From Caenibacillus caldisaponilyticus (lineage in GTDB: Bacteria > Bacillota > Bacilli > Bacillales > Sporolactobacillaceae): a DNA stretch of 44,769 nt. Shown in pieces: positions 8,194 to 24,986 of this stretch. The position numbers and the translations under genes are program-made. Each line of letters begins with the position of its first letter. The stretch's first letter is position 1. The DNA is taken from NCBI RefSeq assembly GCF_002003465.1, contig NZ_BDDQ01000046.1, positions 1 to 44,769 on the forward strand. The letters run 5' to 3'. The notes under the pieces were generated by a model. It searched no databases and was not told the DNA's origin. It worked only from the letters and a program-made list of their open reading frames with translations.

Positions 8194-8829
8194 GTGATTC
8201 CTTTGGCCACACCATATATCGCCGTTGAAGGTCCGATCGGCGTCGGGAAAACGACGCTCGCCCGGGCGATCAGTGAGGCGTTTCATTTTGAATTGATTGA
8301 AGAAATCGTCGAGGGCCATCCCTTTTTAAAAGCCTTTTACGAAGACATGGAGCGGACAAGCTTCCAGACCGAAATGTTCTTTTTGATCGACCGATTTGAG
8401 CAGTTAGAAAACGTCGCCCGCTTGTTGGCAAACGGCCGGCCGGTCGTCAGCGACTACCACATCGCCAAAAACCAATTGTTTGCCGCGCAAACGTTGAAAA
8501 AACGCCATCTGGAAAAATTCAATGCCGTTTTCCGCCTTTTGACGGACGATTTGCCGAAACCCAACATCGTCATTTATCTGAAAGCGCGACTGGACACTTT
8601 GCTTGAGCGCATTCAAAAGCGCGGCCGTCCCGAAGAGGCGCATTTAACGGTCGACTATCTAAAACGCATCGTTCGCGCTTATGAAGAATGGGTGCCGCGG
8701 TTTGCCGCTGAAAACCCGTCCGTTCAAGTGCTCACCATCGAAACCGACGATTGGGACATCGTCGGCGATGCACAAACAAGAGAAAACTTTTTGCACAAGC
8801 TTAACACCTTAATAAATGAGGCGTTTTAA
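8194..8829 (+). CDS. dgk: Deoxyguanosine kinase (deoxynucleoside kinase family)
   Basis: This is a purine deoxynucleoside salvage enzyme that phosphorylates deoxyguanosine using ATP, about 211 residues. It opens with YIAVEGPIGVGKTT (P-loop). EIVEGHPF corresponds to the substrate-binding E..E/DNP region, DYHI is the DRS-like motif in its Dgk form, and RIQKRGRPEE is the lid arginine motif. LLTDDLPKPN matches B. subtilis Dgk closely. It lacks an ATG at the right place: GTG 8194 and TTG 8203 are both possible, and I use the GTG. It is followed after one base by dck. The pair is transcribed opposite to its flanking genes, toward the origin. Confidence 0.88.
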   Translation: MIPLATPYIAVEGPIGVGKTTLARAISEAFHFELIEEIVEGHPFLKAFYEDMERTSFQTEMFFLIDRFEQLENVARLLANGRPVVSDYHIAKNQLFAAQTLKKRHLEKFNAVFRLLTDDLPKPNIVIYLKARLDTLLERIQKRGRPEEAHLTVDYLKRIVRAYEEWVPRFAAENPSVQVLTIETDDWDIVGDAQTRENFLHKLNTLINEAF

Positions 8830-8830
8830 T

Positions 8831-9490
8831 ATGAACGAAGTCACAGGAATGTTCCCGAAAAAAGCCTTGATCACGATCGCCGGCACGGTCGGCATCGGCA
8901 AAACGACGTTTGCGAAGGCGCTGGCATCCAAGATCGGTTATCAAACCTCGCTGGAAAAGGTCGACGGCAATCCGTATCTGGACGATTTTTACCGCGATTT
9001 CAAGCGCTGGGCGTTCCATTTGCAAATTTATTTTCTCGCCGAACGCTTTAAGGAACACAAGCGGATGGAAGAATCGCCATACGGTTTTGTCCAAGACCGC
9101 TCGATCTATGAAGACACCGGAATTTTTGCGCGGATGCATTATGAAAAAGGCAACATGTCCAAAACCGATTACGAAACCTATACCAGCTTGTTTGAAGCCA
9201 TGGTGATGACGCCTTATTTTCACAAACCCGACGTGTTGATTTATTTAGAAGGGTCGTTTGAGAAAATTTTGGAACGCATCCAGCTGCGCGGGAGACAGAT
9301 GGAAAAAGCGACGCCCGTTGACTATTGGAAGGAAATGTATGACCGCTACCAAGAATGGATTGACCGCTTCGACCAATGTCCGGTGCTTCGCGTCAACATC
9401 GATGAATATGATGTGAAAAACGATGAAGGCAGCTTGGATCCGATATTGAACAAAATCGCCGGCATTTTAAACAAGCCGGCGGCCCGTTAA
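8831..9490 (+). CDS. dck: Deoxyadenosine/deoxycytidine kinase
   Basis: This is the second deoxynucleoside kinase of a tandem pair (219 residues), converting deoxyadenosine and deoxycytidine to monophosphates. The P-loop is AGTVGIGKTT. EKVDGNPYLDDFY binds the nucleoside, QDRSIYEDTGIFA carries the ERS/DRS motif, and RIQLRGRQME forms the lid. The DRS form together with DGNPYLDDFY is characteristic of the B. subtilis Dck type rather than Dgk. The ATG follows GAGG at nine bases, one base after the dgk stop, indicating translational coupling. A strong bidirectional terminator separates it from the converging tRNA-Ser/serS side. Confidence 0.9.
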   Translation: MNEVTGMFPKKALITIAGTVGIGKTTFAKALASKIGYQTSLEKVDGNPYLDDFYRDFKRWAFHLQIYFLAERFKEHKRMEESPYGFVQDRSIYEDTGIFARMHYEKGNMSKTDYETYTSLFEAMVMTPYFHKPDVLIYLEGSFEKILERIQLRGRQMEKATPVDYWKEMYDRYQEWIDRFDQCPVLRVNIDEYDVKNDEGSLDPILNKIAGILNKPAAR

Positions 9491-9500
9491 ACCCGATACG

Positions 9501-9535
9501 AAAAAAGCCATCCGGAATGACCGGATGGCTTTTTA
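9501..9535 (+). terminator. Bidirectional terminator between dck and tRNA-Ser
   Basis: AAGCCATCCGG pairs with CCGGATGGCTT across AATGA, with A6 on one side and T5 on the other. It serves dck (plus) and the tRNA-Ser transcript (minus). Confidence 0.9.
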
Positions 9536-9573
9536 CAATCTCCAATTGCGCGATGGGTGTTCATGATGGTTCA

Positions 9574-9664
9574 TGGCGGAGGAGGAGGGATTTGAACCCC
9601 CGCGGGCCGTGAAGCCCCTGGCGGTTTTCAAGACCGCTCCCTTCAGCCACTTGGGTACTCCTCC
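9574..9664 (-). tRNA. tRNA-Ser (anticodon TGA)
   Basis: On the minus strand the acceptor GGAGGAG pairs with CTCCTCC. The anticodon arm is GCGGT-CTTGAAA-ACCGC (anticodon TGA). A long class II variable arm, the GGTTCAAATCC T-arm and an encoded GCCA end follow. It lies downstream of serS, as in B. subtilis (trnSL), so the serine tRNA and its synthetase are neighbours. Confidence 0.97.
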
Positions 9665-9676
9665 GCGACGAGAACC

Positions 9677-9705
9677 ATCTTAACACAATCGTTGTGAGGA
9701 ATCAA
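9677..9705 (-). promoter_or_regulatory. Promoter of tRNA-Ser
   Basis: On the minus strand TTGATT (9700-9705), 17 bases and TAAGAT (9677-9682) precede the tRNA 5' end by 12 bp, a natural start distance. The tRNA therefore need not depend on serS read-through. Confidence 0.6.
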
Positions 9706-9871
9706 GCCTTCTCCACGAGGAGTCGGCCCCGCTCCGGCTTCCGCATGGCCGACCCCTCAACGGTGCGCATCGCCATTCGTTGCAAGCGGTGCCCCGCGTT
9801 TGTGCCGGCAAGAACCGCTCCCCGTTCATCCGAAATGGCCGCACCGATTGGACGGGATCCTTCATCCCCGC

Positions 9872-11439
<1,568 letters not shown>

Positions 11440-11445
11440 TAATTA

Positions 11446-11474
11446 AACTTACACCATGTTTATCGGAAATGCAA
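11446..11474 (-). promoter_or_regulatory. Promoter of the serS T-box transcript
   Basis: TTGCAT (11469-11474), 17 bases and TAAGTT (11446-11451) on the minus strand, just past the pdxT stop and upstream of T-box stem I. Confidence 0.5.
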
Positions 11475-11491
11475 GAGATCGCCGACATATT

Positions 11492-12079
11492 TTACGGACG
11501 GCGCGCGGCCGCCTCTTCGACCAATTCCACAAAATAACGATGGAAGCGGGCATCGCCGGTCAATTCGGGATGAAACGCCGCCGCCAAAAACCGGCCTTCG
11601 CGGGCGGCAACGATCTTATCTTCATACTTGGACAGCACTTCGACATTTGGACCTGCTTCCAGAATGTACGGCGCGCGAATGAATACACCGACAAAGTCGT
11701 CTGCCACGCCCTTGATTTCAAGCGGCGTTTCGAAGCTTTGCACTTGCCGGCCGAACGCGTTGCGCCGCACGTTGATGTCCATCAAGCCGAGGTGCGGAAC
11801 CGCTTGCCCTTCAATCTTTTTCGCCAATAAAATCAGGCCGGCGCATGTGCCGAAGATCGGTTTTTCCTCGGCAAAGGCTTTGATTGCTTCAAAAAGACCG
11901 GACCGGTCCATGAGGCGGCGCATCGTCGTGCTCTCGCCGCCAGGAAGGATTAAGCCGTCGAGCTCCGCCAATTGTTCGGGCCGCTTGACGGTCGAACCTT
12001 CCGCGCCGACCGCCTCAAGCGCCTGCAAATGTTCGCTGACGGCGCCTTGAAGGCCCAAAACGCCAATTTTTACAGTCAT
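11492..12079 (-). CDS. pdxT: Pyridoxal 5'-phosphate synthase, glutaminase subunit PdxT
   Basis: This glutamine amidotransferase hydrolyses glutamine and channels ammonia to PdxS for vitamin B6 synthesis. The 195-residue class I amidotransferase fold shows the nucleophile elbow [10 protein letters not shown], the oxyanion GGESTTMRR segment and the His-Glu pair in FHPELTGD, giving a complete Cys-His-Glu triad. It lies about 110 bp downstream of pdxS on the same strand, the usual pdxST arrangement, though the gap is larger than in most bacilli. The ATG start gives the family-typical [17 protein letters not shown]. Confidence 0.97.
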   Translation of the reverse strand: MTVKIGVLGLQGAVSEHLQALEAVGAEGSTVKRPEQLAELDGLILPGGESTTMRRLMDRSGLFEAIKAFAEEKPIFGTCAGLILLAKKIEGQAVPHLGLMDINVRRNAFGRQVQSFETPLEIKGVADDFVGVFIRAPYILEAGPNVEVLSKYEDKIVAAREGRFLAAAFHPELTGDARFHRYFVELVEEAAARRP

Positions 12080-12189
12080 GATGCATCCTTCCGTTTCTCT
12101 CCTTCATTTTTTGCCAAACCGGAGGATCAACCACAGAAGTTTTCGCCGCCATTCTTTTTAACAAATCCGGACCCCGTTCAAAATGAAGC

Positions 12190-13074
12190 TCATTCGCTTC
12201 GATCCTGCATGCGGTCGGACGGATCGAGCGCCGCCATGTCCAACCCGCGCATCGCTTCGCCAAGCCCTTTGGAAAGATGGGCGATGAGTTCATAATCCTC
12301 ATAATGCGCCGTCGCTTCGACGATCGCTTTGGCGTACTTTTCCGGGTTTTCCGATTTGAAAATGCCCGATCCGACGAAGACGCCGTCCGCTCCCAATTGC
12401 ATCATGAGCGCGGCATCGGCGGGCGTCGCCACCCCGCCGGCGGCAAAATTGACGACCGGAAGCCGTCCCCGTTTCTTGATTTCCAATAGAACGTCATACG
12501 GCGCGCCGAGTTCCTTGGCTTCGGTCATGAGCTCGTCCTCGGACATGCCGATGATTTTGCGAACTTGCGCATTGACAAGCCGCAAGTGCCGAACCGCTTC
12601 CACGATGTTGCCGGTTCCGGGCTCGCCTTTCGTCCTCAGCATCGACGCCCCTTCCCCGATGCGGCGCGCCGCTTCCCCGAGATTGCGGCAGCCGCACACG
12701 AACGGAACGGTAAACGCCTTTTTATCGATGTGATACCGGTCGTCCGCCGGGGTCAGCACTTCGCTTTCGTCGATGTAATCGACGCCCATCGCTTCGAGCA
12801 CGCGGGCTTCAACGATGTGTCCGATCCGGCATTTCGCCATGACGGGAATGGAGACGGCGTTCATGACTTCTTCAATGACCCGCGGATCGGCCATCCTGGC
12901 CACGCCGCCGGCTGCGCGAATGTCGGCCGGGACTCTCTCCAACGCCATGACCGCCACAGCGCCGGCTTCTTCGGCGATTTTGGCCTGTTCAGCGTTGACG
13001 ACGTCCATGATGACGCCGCCCTTTTGCATTTCCGCCATGCCGCGTTTGACTCGATCTGTTCCAACCTTTGCCAA
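12190..13074 (-). CDS. pdxS: Pyridoxal 5'-phosphate synthase, PdxS subunit
   Basis: This is the PLP-forming lyase subunit, joining ribose 5-phosphate, glyceraldehyde 3-phosphate and ammonia from PdxT. The TIM-barrel protein is 294 residues, the standard length. Catalytic lysines lie in [11 protein letters not shown] and [13 protein letters not shown], and phosphate-binding loops in [16 protein letters not shown] and [15 protein letters not shown] chose a TTG start after GAGGGTG: it gives [12 protein letters not shown], aligning with the B. subtilis N-terminus, while the longer frame adds an unconserved tail. It forms a unit with pdxT and may share the dacA transcript, since no terminator is visible between them. 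Confidence 0.96.
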   Translation of the reverse strand: MAKVGTDRVKRGMAEMQKGGVIMDVVNAEQAKIAEEAGAVAVMALERVPADIRAAGGVARMADPRVIEEVMNAVSIPVMAKCRIGHIVEARVLEAMGVDYIDESEVLTPADDRYHIDKKAFTVPFVCGCRNLGEAARRIGEGASMLRTKGEPGTGNIVEAVRHLRLVNAQVRKIIGMSEDELMTEAKELGAPYDVLLEIKKRGRLPVVNFAAGGVATPADAALMMQLGADGVFVGSGIFKSENPEKYAKAIVEATAHYEDYELIAHLSKGLGEAMRGLDMAALDPSDRMQDRSE

Positions 13075-13226
13075 TGAAGACACCCTCTTTTCGGTTACGT
13101 ATCGATTTAAAACATTGGCAAGCAAAGAGCCAGAAAATCATCCCTGAACGCGCAAAAATCTGGCCGCGCGTGCCCGAGGAAGCGATTGAACAAATTCTCC
13201 GGATGAGTCACCGGTTGCGTCCAAGC

Positions 13227-14585
13227 TTAGAACAAACCTTTGATCAAATCGAACGCCCCAGTAAAGATACCGGCGATAAAGTGCCCGATCGCTCGGAAAA
13301 AGCGGACAAACCAATTGGCCTTATCGACGTCTTCAGTAGCAACGACGGGAATTTTCGGCTCGCCGTACAAGTATGCCGAATCTTGTTTTTTGCCTTTATA
13401 GCTCAAGGTCACATAGCCGACTTTTTGACCTTTTTTCACCGGAGCGGTCAGCTGGCCGTCCTTGTTGAGCAAGGATTTGTCAAGATGGAGCACCGGCTTA
13501 TAATTTTTCTCATCGCCGATTTCGACCGGAATGGTGATCGGCTCTTTGACGGCGATGGAAACGGAACCTTTTTTGCCTTTGGTGACGGGCAGGCTCTCTT
13601 GATTCTTAAATCGATAGCCCGCCTTGACGATCGTCTTGTCTTCCGTTTGTTTGAAACCGTAATCATAGAGTTTTTTGGTCTCAAGGAAACGGGCTTTCTC
13701 CGATTTCGTCCCCATCACGACGGAAATGAAGCGACGATCTCCCTGCTTCACCGTTCCCGTAAAACATTCGCCGGCGGCATCGGTAAAGCCGGTTTTCAAT
13801 CCGTCTACGCCCGGATACTTGAATTCTCTCATATTATCGCCAAAACCGGGCAACATCCAGTTGTAATTCACCATATGGACCTTTTCCCCAGGACCGGCGA
13901 TAAAATCTTTTTCCGTAATGCTAGAAACCTTCAACGCTTCGGGATATTCATTGACAATGTGATAGGCAAGTTTGGCGAGCGAGCGAGCGGAAATTTCATT
14001 CGTGTCTTTCGGGCCGCCCGCGGCTTTATATTTTCCAAGATCGACGTTGTCGAGGCCGGAGCTGTTGATGTATTTTGTCCCTGTCATCCCGAGTTTTTTG
14101 GCGGTTTCGTTCATCTGCTTGACAAAATTCGCTTCGCTTCCACCGCCAAGCAGTTCGGCGAGCGCCACCGCGGCGCCGTTAGAAGAGTAGATGGCCAACG
14201 CTTCATAGAGATCTTTTACCGTGTAATTAAAATCTTTCCGCAAAGGAACGCCGGAAAAATCCGGATTATGGGAGATGGCCGACGCTTTGTCGCTGATCGG
14301 CACCGTTGTCGTCCACTTTATTTTTCCATCGTGCACCGCTTTTTGCACGAGATATTCGGTCATCATCTTCGTCATGCTGGCGGGCGGCAGCATTTCATCC
14401 GCGTTCTTTTCGTAAAGAATCTTGCCCGTTTTCGCATCGACGAGGATGGCGGATTTCGCATTAATATTTAATGAATCCGCGGCCGTTTCCGCTTTCGCGC
14501 CGTTCGGATGCCATAGCGTTGACGCAGCCAAGGCAAAGCCGAGGACTAAAGCGGAAATTCGGCGGCACTTTTTTAACCCATTCAC
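13227..14585 (-). CDS. dacA: D-alanyl-D-alanine carboxypeptidase (penicillin-binding protein 5 type)
   Basis: This low-molecular-weight penicillin-binding protein trims the terminal D-Ala from peptidoglycan pentapeptides (452 residues). A signal peptide (hydrophobic core ISALVLGFALAASTLW, cleavage near AKA) leads to the peptidase S11 domain with S-M-T-K in PPASMTKMM, SSN in IYSSNGAA and KTG in GLKTGFTDAAG. A PBP5 C-terminal domain follows, then an amphipathic tail (FVRFFRAIGHFIAGIFTGAF) for membrane attachment. The start is the GTG seven bases after GGAGGTG. It lies between guaB and pdxS, as in B. subtilis. Confidence 0.97.
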   Translation of the reverse strand: MNGLKKCRRISALVLGFALAASTLWHPNGAKAETAADSLNINAKSAILVDAKTGKILYEKNADEMLPPASMTKMMTEYLVQKAVHDGKIKWTTTVPISDKASAISHNPDFSGVPLRKDFNYTVKDLYEALAIYSSNGAAVALAELLGGGSEANFVKQMNETAKKLGMTGTKYINSSGLDNVDLGKYKAAGGPKDTNEISARSLAKLAYHIVNEYPEALKVSSITEKDFIAGPGEKVHMVNYNWMLPGFGDNMREFKYPGVDGLKTGFTDAAGECFTGTVKQGDRRFISVVMGTKSEKARFLETKKLYDYGFKQTEDKTIVKAGYRFKNQESLPVTKGKKGSVSIAVKEPITIPVEIGDEKNYKPVLHLDKSLLNKDGQLTAPVKKGQKVGYVTLSYKGKKQDSAYLYGEPKIPVVATEDVDKANWFVRFFRAIGHFIAGIFTGAFDLIKGLF

Positions 14586-14628
14586 CAAGCACACCTCCGA
14601 TGGACTCACACAACCGCTATTTTAACAT

Positions 14629-14691
14629 AGAAAGACGGGCGCGGAAATACGGGGATTATTGGCGAAAATCCCCACCGTCCGGGCGCCCGTC
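14629..14691 (-). terminator. Terminator of guaB
   Basis: On the minus strand an outer stem GACGGGCGC/GCGCCCGTC encloses an inner GGGGATT/AATCCCC hairpin and is followed by TTTCT. It starts 40 bp past the guaB stop. Confidence 0.7.
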
Positions 14692-14730
14692 CGTTCATCG
14701 ATTGCTATCTTGGAAGAAAGGCCGAAACCG

Positions 14731-16245
<1,515 letters not shown>

Positions 16246-16249
16246 CTAG

Positions 16250-16278
16250 CTTATCAATCGGCGGTGAGACGTGTCAAG
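16250..16278 (-). promoter_or_regulatory. Promoter of guaB
   Basis: A consensus TTGACA (16273-16278) with 17 bases to GATAAG (16250-16255) on the minus strand, in the divergent interval between guaB and yaaC. Confidence 0.6.
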
Positions 16279-16325
16279 GAAGCCACTAAAAGTTCCATTT
16301 TTCAAAACTGCGGGAGAGATGTTCG

Positions 16326-17281
16326 GTGCGAAATGAAGCGATTTGGGAACCCTTTACTCCTTATAAATCAGCGGGATTTGTGCAACGTCTTTTAAAGAAA
16401 CTTTACGAGGCGAAGGGGCTGGACGAACCGCTGACCAAAAGTTACCAAAACGGCTCGACCTTCAGCTATTACATTGAACACGGGCAAAAATTTTTCAGCA
16501 AGCGCTCCGTGCCCCGTACGAGATCAAACCGGTTTTATTATTTTACGGAGCGGCCCAGCTTTTAAAAGCGTGTCTTTTGACGGAGGCGCCCGAATATCCG
16601 GAATCCTCGCGCGTGCTCGCCCACGGCGTCTCCACGCGTAAGAAGAAAAAAAGCCGTTATGAATTCATCCAAGATACCGTCCAAATCCAAAAAAGCGGAC
16701 TTTTTTCATACGCCGGTAAAAAACTGTATCAAATGGCGCCGATGGAAGGCGCCAAATTCAAAATGGAAGACTTGTTTTTTCAGATTCCCGAACTCCGTGA
16801 GCTCTTTGTGCGCATGCGAAACAAAACCATCTCTTATCCGATCGGTGTCGCTGAAGACGGCACGCTTTTCGTGTCGGCGCAAATCCTCAACGATCTGCAA
16901 ATGTCGAAAACCCGTTTTTTTCATTTTTTAGAGGACTATCTCCATCCGGCAGCTTCTGATACGCCCGATGTCTTGCACTTTATGGCCGGTTCCGATGGTC
17001 TTTCCGACCGCTTTCCATTCCTCACGGACATGGACGGCATCCATTATCTGCCGGCGGTCAGGGCGGGGTATATCGAGCTGCCTGAACCGCTCACCCATTA
17101 TCTCATTCTCTACAATCTCAGCATGATCAGCCGGTATGAAACCGAATGGTGGTCGGTGCTTCACGCGGAACGGTCATCACCCGATCTGGCTTTTATTCAC
17201 GCCTTTATCGATGTGACCCAAAGAAAGTTTCCCTTCATGACCGCCCGCTGGCTCTCAAAACAGGAACAGCAAACCCATTGA
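16326..17281 (+). pseudogene. yaaC: YaaC-like protein gene, broken by a one-base frameshift
   Basis: YaaC is a conserved Bacillales protein of about 315 residues and unknown function, encoded divergently from guaB. The N-terminal 58 or so codons run from GTG 16326 (after GGGAGAG) to an A5T5 run at 16486-16495. After it the frame is lost and a spurious stop follows at 16563-16565. Adding one base in that run restores ...GQKFFQQALRAPYEIKPVLL and onward through AQLLKACLLTEAPEYPESSR and VLAHGVSTRKKKK to the end, 318 residues, matching YaaC length and its HGVSTRKRKK and LYNLSMIARYETEWW motifs. It is either a sequencing/assembly indel or a real lesion. No good slippery heptamer supports programmed -1 frameshifting. 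Confidence 0.85.
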
Positions 17282-17287
17282 CATCGC

Positions 17288-18361
17288 CTACGGCAACACT
17301 TCCTCAATGTACACATCGCGGTGATCCAAAAGGGAAAAGGTTTCGCCGTCATCCAGGCGGATGAGCGGCCTGGTCGGCGCATTGGCATAAATAAACACGA
17401 TTTCGCCGACCGTGTCGTTTGACAGCAGCACTTTTTTCCCGACCGAACGGTTCGCGACTTCATCGGCCAAAAGGGAAAGCACCTTATGATCAAGCTGGCC
17501 AAAATGGTCGTGCCGCAGCAAGTCCAATGCGCTAAAAGGCGAATGTTTCTTCCGGTACGGCCGCTCGCATATTAAGGCGTGGAAGGTGTCGGCCACCGCT
17601 ACGATTTTCGCGTACGGATGGATGTTTTCCCTGGAAAGACGCAAGGGATAGCCGCTTCCGTCTTCCCGTTCATGGTGCTGCAATACCGCCAGAAGCACCC
17701 CTTCCTTGGCCGCGGAATGGTCTTTCAACATCTGATAACCGTAAATGGTGTGTTTTTCGATTTGGCGGCGTTCGAGATGGGTTAAAACATCGCGCTTTTC
17801 ATAGAGACGAGGGGGAAGTTTGGCCATTCCGCAATCGGCCAATAAACCGGCCAAACCGATCTCCAAGATTTGCCTTTTGGGATGTTTCATTTTATGCGCC
17901 AAATAAGCGCTGATCAGTCCGACGCTCACCGAGTGATCGTACAAATAGCCGGACGGCTTTGAAAATCGGTAAAGACCGAAGAGCGCATCGGGCCTTTCCA
18001 AAAACGGATGGACGAGCTGAGTGATCATATTGAAAGCCGAAAAAATGTCGACAGGTTTGCCCTGTTGCCAATCTTGAAAATACCCTTTGAATTTTTGAAC
18101 CGCATCTAAAAATGATTCAAGCAACGGATCCTCGACAACACCGCTTTCGGGCGACTGCGTGCGATCGGGGCGGCGCTTGAACGGTTCTCCGTTGTCGAGC
18201 ACGGGCTCGATATCGACGCTATCGATTAAAAAAGCATTCAGAACTTCCAAATGCCAATCGGTCAGCACCGTCTTTTTCTTCATAAGCGGCACGGCGGCTT
18301 TCGAATAAACGTCCGCGGCCAAAACGCATCCTTCGACGAGTTCCGCTCTGTTCACTTTCAT
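17288..18361 (-). CDS. HD-GYP domain protein with a substituted HD dyad
   Basis: The 357-residue cytoplasmic protein carries a C-terminal HD-GYP domain (about 140-290), the fold of cyclic-di-GMP phosphodiesterases. It retains H143, H204, HHEREDGSGYP (229-239) and VADTFHALICERPYR, but the defining HD dyad reads A175-D176 in LLADCGMAK, where active members have LLHDIGM. The N-terminal about 120 residues are a variable helical region with a DWHLEVLNAF segment. Loss of the histidine metal ligand suggests reduced or altered catalysis, perhaps a sensor role. It lies between gyrA and yaaC, converging with yaaC with only 6 bp between stops. Confidence 0.85.
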   Translation of the reverse strand: MKVNRAELVEGCVLAADVYSKAAVPLMKKKTVLTDWHLEVLNAFLIDSVDIEPVLDNGEPFKRRPDRTQSPESGVVEDPLLESFLDAVQKFKGYFQDWQQGKPVDIFSAFNMITQLVHPFLERPDALFGLYRFSKPSGYLYDHSVSVGLISAYLAHKMKHPKRQILEIGLAGLLADCGMAKLPPRLYEKRDVLTHLERRQIEKHTIYGYQMLKDHSAAKEGVLLAVLQHHEREDGSGYPLRLSRENIHPYAKIVAVADTFHALICERPYRKKHSPFSALDLLRHDHFGQLDHKVLSLLADEVANRSVGKKVLLSNDTVGEIVFIYANAPTRPLIRLDDGETFSLLDHRDVYIEEVLP

Positions 18362-18510
18362 TGGATTCCATACCCCTTATATTTATTTTGACGGTGAGCC
18401 ATGTGCCTCCATCGAACTCACGGTTGATCCTTCACCGTTCTATGCGGGGAGCGGGAAGGAAAAAGCGAAAGATCAAGCGGTGTCCATCTTCCAAAAGCCG
18501 TTTCTTTTTA

Positions 18511-18545
18511 TAAAACCGGGAACCAAGCCTTCGCCTGATTCCCGG
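18511..18545 (-). terminator. Terminator of gyrA
   Basis: On the minus strand CCGGGAA pairs with TTCCCGG over a 16-base loop, followed by TTTTAT, 20 bp past the gyrA stop. Confidence 0.75.
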
Positions 18546-18564
18546 ATGTTCCATCTGGATGCCA

Positions 18565-21030
<2,466 letters not shown>

Positions 21031-21201
21031 GACAAGCCCTCCGTCCTTCTCGCCGGTTGTCTAAAGGAAACACCGGCTTGCCGTCTGCCCCGGCCTCCAA
21101 TGATCGGCTGATCAAGCGGTCGCCGGTCAACGATGCTCCGCCGCATTGGATGAGCGGCCGCTTGCCTAGCCCGGCCGCCGTATCCGGGGCACTCCATGGT
21201 T

Positions 21202-23411
<2,210 letters not shown>

Positions 23412-23422
23412 CGGCTACCCTC

Positions 23423-24547
23423 TCAATCCACAGTTTCGACGATTTCCCCGTTCTTCACCCGATAGGAGCGGGCCTCCCGGATCATTTCATGATCAATGCC
23501 GGCCACGCTTGTCGTCGTGACGATGGTTTGGACGCGCTCTTTAAACGTGGACAACAAATGCGTTTGGCGAACGTCGTCCAATTCGCTCAAAACGTCATCG
23601 AGCAAAAGCAGCGGATATTCCCCCACCTCGTCTGCAATTAACTCGATTTCTGCAAGTTTTAAAGATAACGCCGTCGTTCTCTGCTGTCCCTGTGACCCGT
23701 ATGTTTGTACGTTTTTGTCATTGACTGCCAAATCCAAGTCGTCGCGATGAGGTCCGATGAGGGTTAAACCGCGTTCCATTTCCTTTTTCCGCACGTCGGC
23801 GAAAGCCTTTTCATACACTTCTTTTATCCTTGACAATTCCATGTCTTCTGATACGTCGCCGACGCTGGAGCGATAGTCCATCGAGAGCCGTTCACGCCCG
23901 TCCGTAATGCTTTGATGAATGTCCGCCGCCCAATCCCTGAGGAGCCGAATGAAACGCAAACGGCGATGGACGAGATCGGCGGCCAATTCTATCATTTGTG
24001 CGGTGAGAATGTCGAGCATGGACTGAACCGACCGATCCGAGCCGTCGGCATTTTTCAATAAGGCGTTGCGCTGCTCAAGTACTTTTTGGTATTGGGATAG
24101 GCGGTGAAGATATACGGGTTGTATTTGACCGATCTCCATGTCGATGAACCGGCGGCGGAGGCTGGGGCTTCCTTTCACGAGTTGCAAATCGTCCGGTGTG
24201 AACATGACGACATTGCACAAACCGACATATTGACTGAGCTTTTTCCTTTCGATGTGATTGGCTTTCGCCTTTTTCCCTTTCTTGGAAATCGTCAATTCCA
24301 GCGGAATCGTTCCGCTCTTTTTGTTCACTTTACCTTCTATTTTAGCATAATTCCGGCCCCATTGAATTAATTCTTTGTCGTGAGACGTCCGATGGGATTT
24401 GGCCATGCCCAAGACGTATACGGCTTCGAGCAAATTCGTTTTGCCTTGGGCGTTTTCCCCGATGAACACGTTGATGCCCTTCGACAGGGCGACGTCCAAT
24501 TCGGTGTAATTGCGAAACTGTTTCACCTTTATGTTTTCCAAATACAA
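23423..24547 (-). CDS. recF: DNA replication and repair protein RecF
   Basis: RecF is an SMC-like ATPase that, with RecO and RecR, loads RecA at gaps and supports fork restart. The 374-residue protein has a Walker A motif [13 protein letters not shown] near residue 33, the ABC signature [16 protein letters not shown] and Walker [14 protein letters not shown], then the D-loop. The start is TTG, eight bases after a GGGGG ribosome site (TTG TAT TTG GAA). It occupies its usual place downstream of yaaA and 11 bp upstream of remB. Confidence 0.98.
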   Translation of the reverse strand: MYLENIKVKQFRNYTELDVALSKGINVFIGENAQGKTNLLEAVYVLGMAKSHRTSHDKELIQWGRNYAKIEGKVNKKSGTIPLELTISKKGKKAKANHIERKKLSQYVGLCNVVMFTPDDLQLVKGSPSLRRRFIDMEIGQIQPVYLHRLSQYQKVLEQRNALLKNADGSDRSVQSMLDILTAQMIELAADLVHRRLRFIRLLRDWAADIHQSITDGRERLSMDYRSSVGDVSEDMELSRIKEVYEKAFADVRKKEMERGLTLIGPHRDDLDLAVNDKNVQTYGSQGQQRTTALSLKLAEIELIADEVGEYPLLLLDDVLSELDDVRQTHLLSTFKERVQTIVTTTSVAGIDHEMIREARSYRVKNGEIVETVD

Positions 24548-24595
24548 AAGGGTTTCCCCCTGTTCCAGCGGTACCGGAATAGATTTTGATGGCTC

Positions 24596-24826
24596 TTATT
24601 TCCGATCGACGATAAAGGTGCCGGCACCGTCCACCTCTACTGTGTCGCCCGGCACGAGCTTTTTGCCGCGCCGGGATTCCGGTTGTCCGTTGACGGTCAC
24701 GCGGTTTTCCGAGAGAAAACGCTTGGCTTGTCCGCCCGTTCTAATGATTCCGACAAGCTTTAACAGTTGTCCCAACGTGATATAGGGTTCGTCGCGTTCA
24801 AGCCATACTCTTTCGCGCTCCGGCAT
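24596..24826 (-). CDS. yaaA: S4-domain RNA-binding protein YaaA (RlbA)
   Basis: This is a 76-residue protein consisting of an S4 RNA-binding fold: ITLGQLLKLVGIIRTGGQAK, FLSENRVTVNGQPESRRGKK and LVPGDTVEV are the S4 pattern. The gene is always between dnaN and recF in Bacillaceae. Its role is not settled; a part in ribosome or tRNA-linked RNA binding is assumed from the S4 domain. The ATG sits behind AAAGGAGAGG. Confidence 0.93.
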   Translation of the reverse strand: MPERERVWLERDEPYITLGQLLKLVGIIRTGGQAKRFLSENRVTVNGQPESRRGKKLVPGDTVEVDGAGTFIVDRK

Positions 24827-24945
24827 ACGCCTCTCCTTTCTCCTTTTCGGTAGATGGTTGTTTTTATTTTATCCGCGTAGCTCCCATTGCTTCCCCGAGA
24901 GATGCTGGACGCGTGCGGCCTGTAACTGCCGCGCCGCTGCCTCTC

Positions 24946-24975
24946 TAAAAAAGAAAAGGCCTAAACGCCTTTTCT
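24946..24975 (-). terminator. Terminator of dnaN
   Basis: On the minus strand GAAAAGGC pairs with GCCTTTTC over a six-base loop followed by six T, directly after the dnaN stop. It would separate the dnaA-dnaN transcript from yaaA-recF. Confidence 0.8.
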
Positions 24976-24986
24976 TCCGCAAAGAC

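Noticed and set aside
7947-8210. Minus-strand frame containing GSVKWFAKGFG, reminiscent of a cold-shock domain
   Set aside because: The resemblance ends after about ten residues, with no RNP2 motif, and the frame overlaps the dgk start region and the csp promoter.
13068-14471. 467-codon plus-strand open frame
   Set aside because: Antisense shadow of dacA.
16486-16495. Programmed -1 frameshift in yaaC
   Set aside because: AAAAATTTTT does not give a proper X XXY YYZ heptamer in the zero frame, and YaaC is not known to use frameshifting; an indel is simpler.
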